34,806 nt of DNA. It comes from an uncultured Psychroflexus sp. (GTDB lineage: Bacteria > Bacteroidota > Bacteroidia > Flavobacteriales > Flavobacteriaceae). The notes under the pieces are model-generated. The model was not told where the DNA came from and did not search any database. It saw nothing but the letters and a program-made list of their open reading frames with translations. Position 1 is the first letter of the stretch, and each line of letters begins with the position of its first letter. The translations under genes were made by a program, and so were the position numbers. Positions 34,798 to 34,806 of the stretch are shown here, piece by piece. Location: contig CAJXVZ010000032.1 in NCBI GenBank assembly GCA_913062845.1, positions 1 through 34,806 on the forward strand, in the 5' to 3' direction.

Positions 34798-34806
34798 ACT
34801 CAAGTA

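Noticed and set aside
34585-34803. 72-aa minus-strand frame at the right end
   Set aside because: Antisense to the end of ohr and spans all three terminator hairpins; no domain seen.

Overview
This window looks like a chromosomal segment of a marine-type flavobacterium (Bacteroidota, Flavobacteriaceae-like). The DNA is AT-rich and coding density is high. Signal peptides commonly end in the SQ/AQ pattern. Several secreted proteins carry C-terminal sorting domains of the type IX secretion system (T9SS), and there is a PorP/SprF family protein. Upstream regions contain candidate Bacteroidota -7 boxes (TAnnTTTG) rather than a strong Shine-Dalgarno. The species cannot be named from this sequence alone.

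Layout: (1) 1-485: a minus-strand tRNA-Cys(GCA) whose T-loop is replaced by a 16-bp palindrome and whose acceptor 3' end is altered, then a gene-free stretch. (2) 486-5587: a secreted M36 (fungalysin) metallopeptidase, an orphan ABC ATPase with a TOBE-like tail, a thioredoxin-fold protein that has lost its nucleophilic Cys, and a convergent polyprenyl diphosphate synthase. (3) 5688-9344: two secreted type A T9SS cargo proteins, each followed by a clear terminator, and an M24 (Xaa-Pro) peptidase gene interrupted by two in-frame nonsense codons. (4) 9565-20636: a tightly packed four-gene block. It holds two giant type B T9SS cargo proteins (1680 and 1052 aa, built of CUB-like, choice-of-anchor L-like and Ig-like repeats), a PorP/SprF protein and a PorE-like TPR/propeller/OmpA protein, ending at a strong terminator. 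(5) 20715-24194: a zinc-finger protein, a membrane M28 peptidase and an NAD(P)-binding epimerase-like protein, overlapping or nearly abutting. (6) 24299-26696: an SMP-30/gluconolactonase-like lipoprotein, a GNAT acetyltransferase and a DUF6090-type membrane protein. (7) 32260-26712 (minus): GNAT, prmC, a secreted M23 peptidase and a TonB-dependent receptor in one direction with short gaps. (8) 32284-34806: ribD, a structured intergenic element, a secreted DUF2141 protein, an Ohr peroxidase and three successive terminator-like hairpins.

The most system-like region is 9565-20636. Known T9SS biology links type B sorting domains to a PorP/SprF-family partner, and here two repeat-built type B proteins sit directly upstream of one such partner plus an OmpA/peptidoglycan-anchoring protein. 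This looks like a self-contained surface-adhesin export and anchoring cassette. The other items worth a second look are the palindrome-invaded tRNA-Cys, the doubly nonsense-mutated M24 gene, the cysteine-depleted thioredoxin, an inverted repeat upstream of a GNAT gene, and a family of CCCGAA...TTCGGG hairpins.
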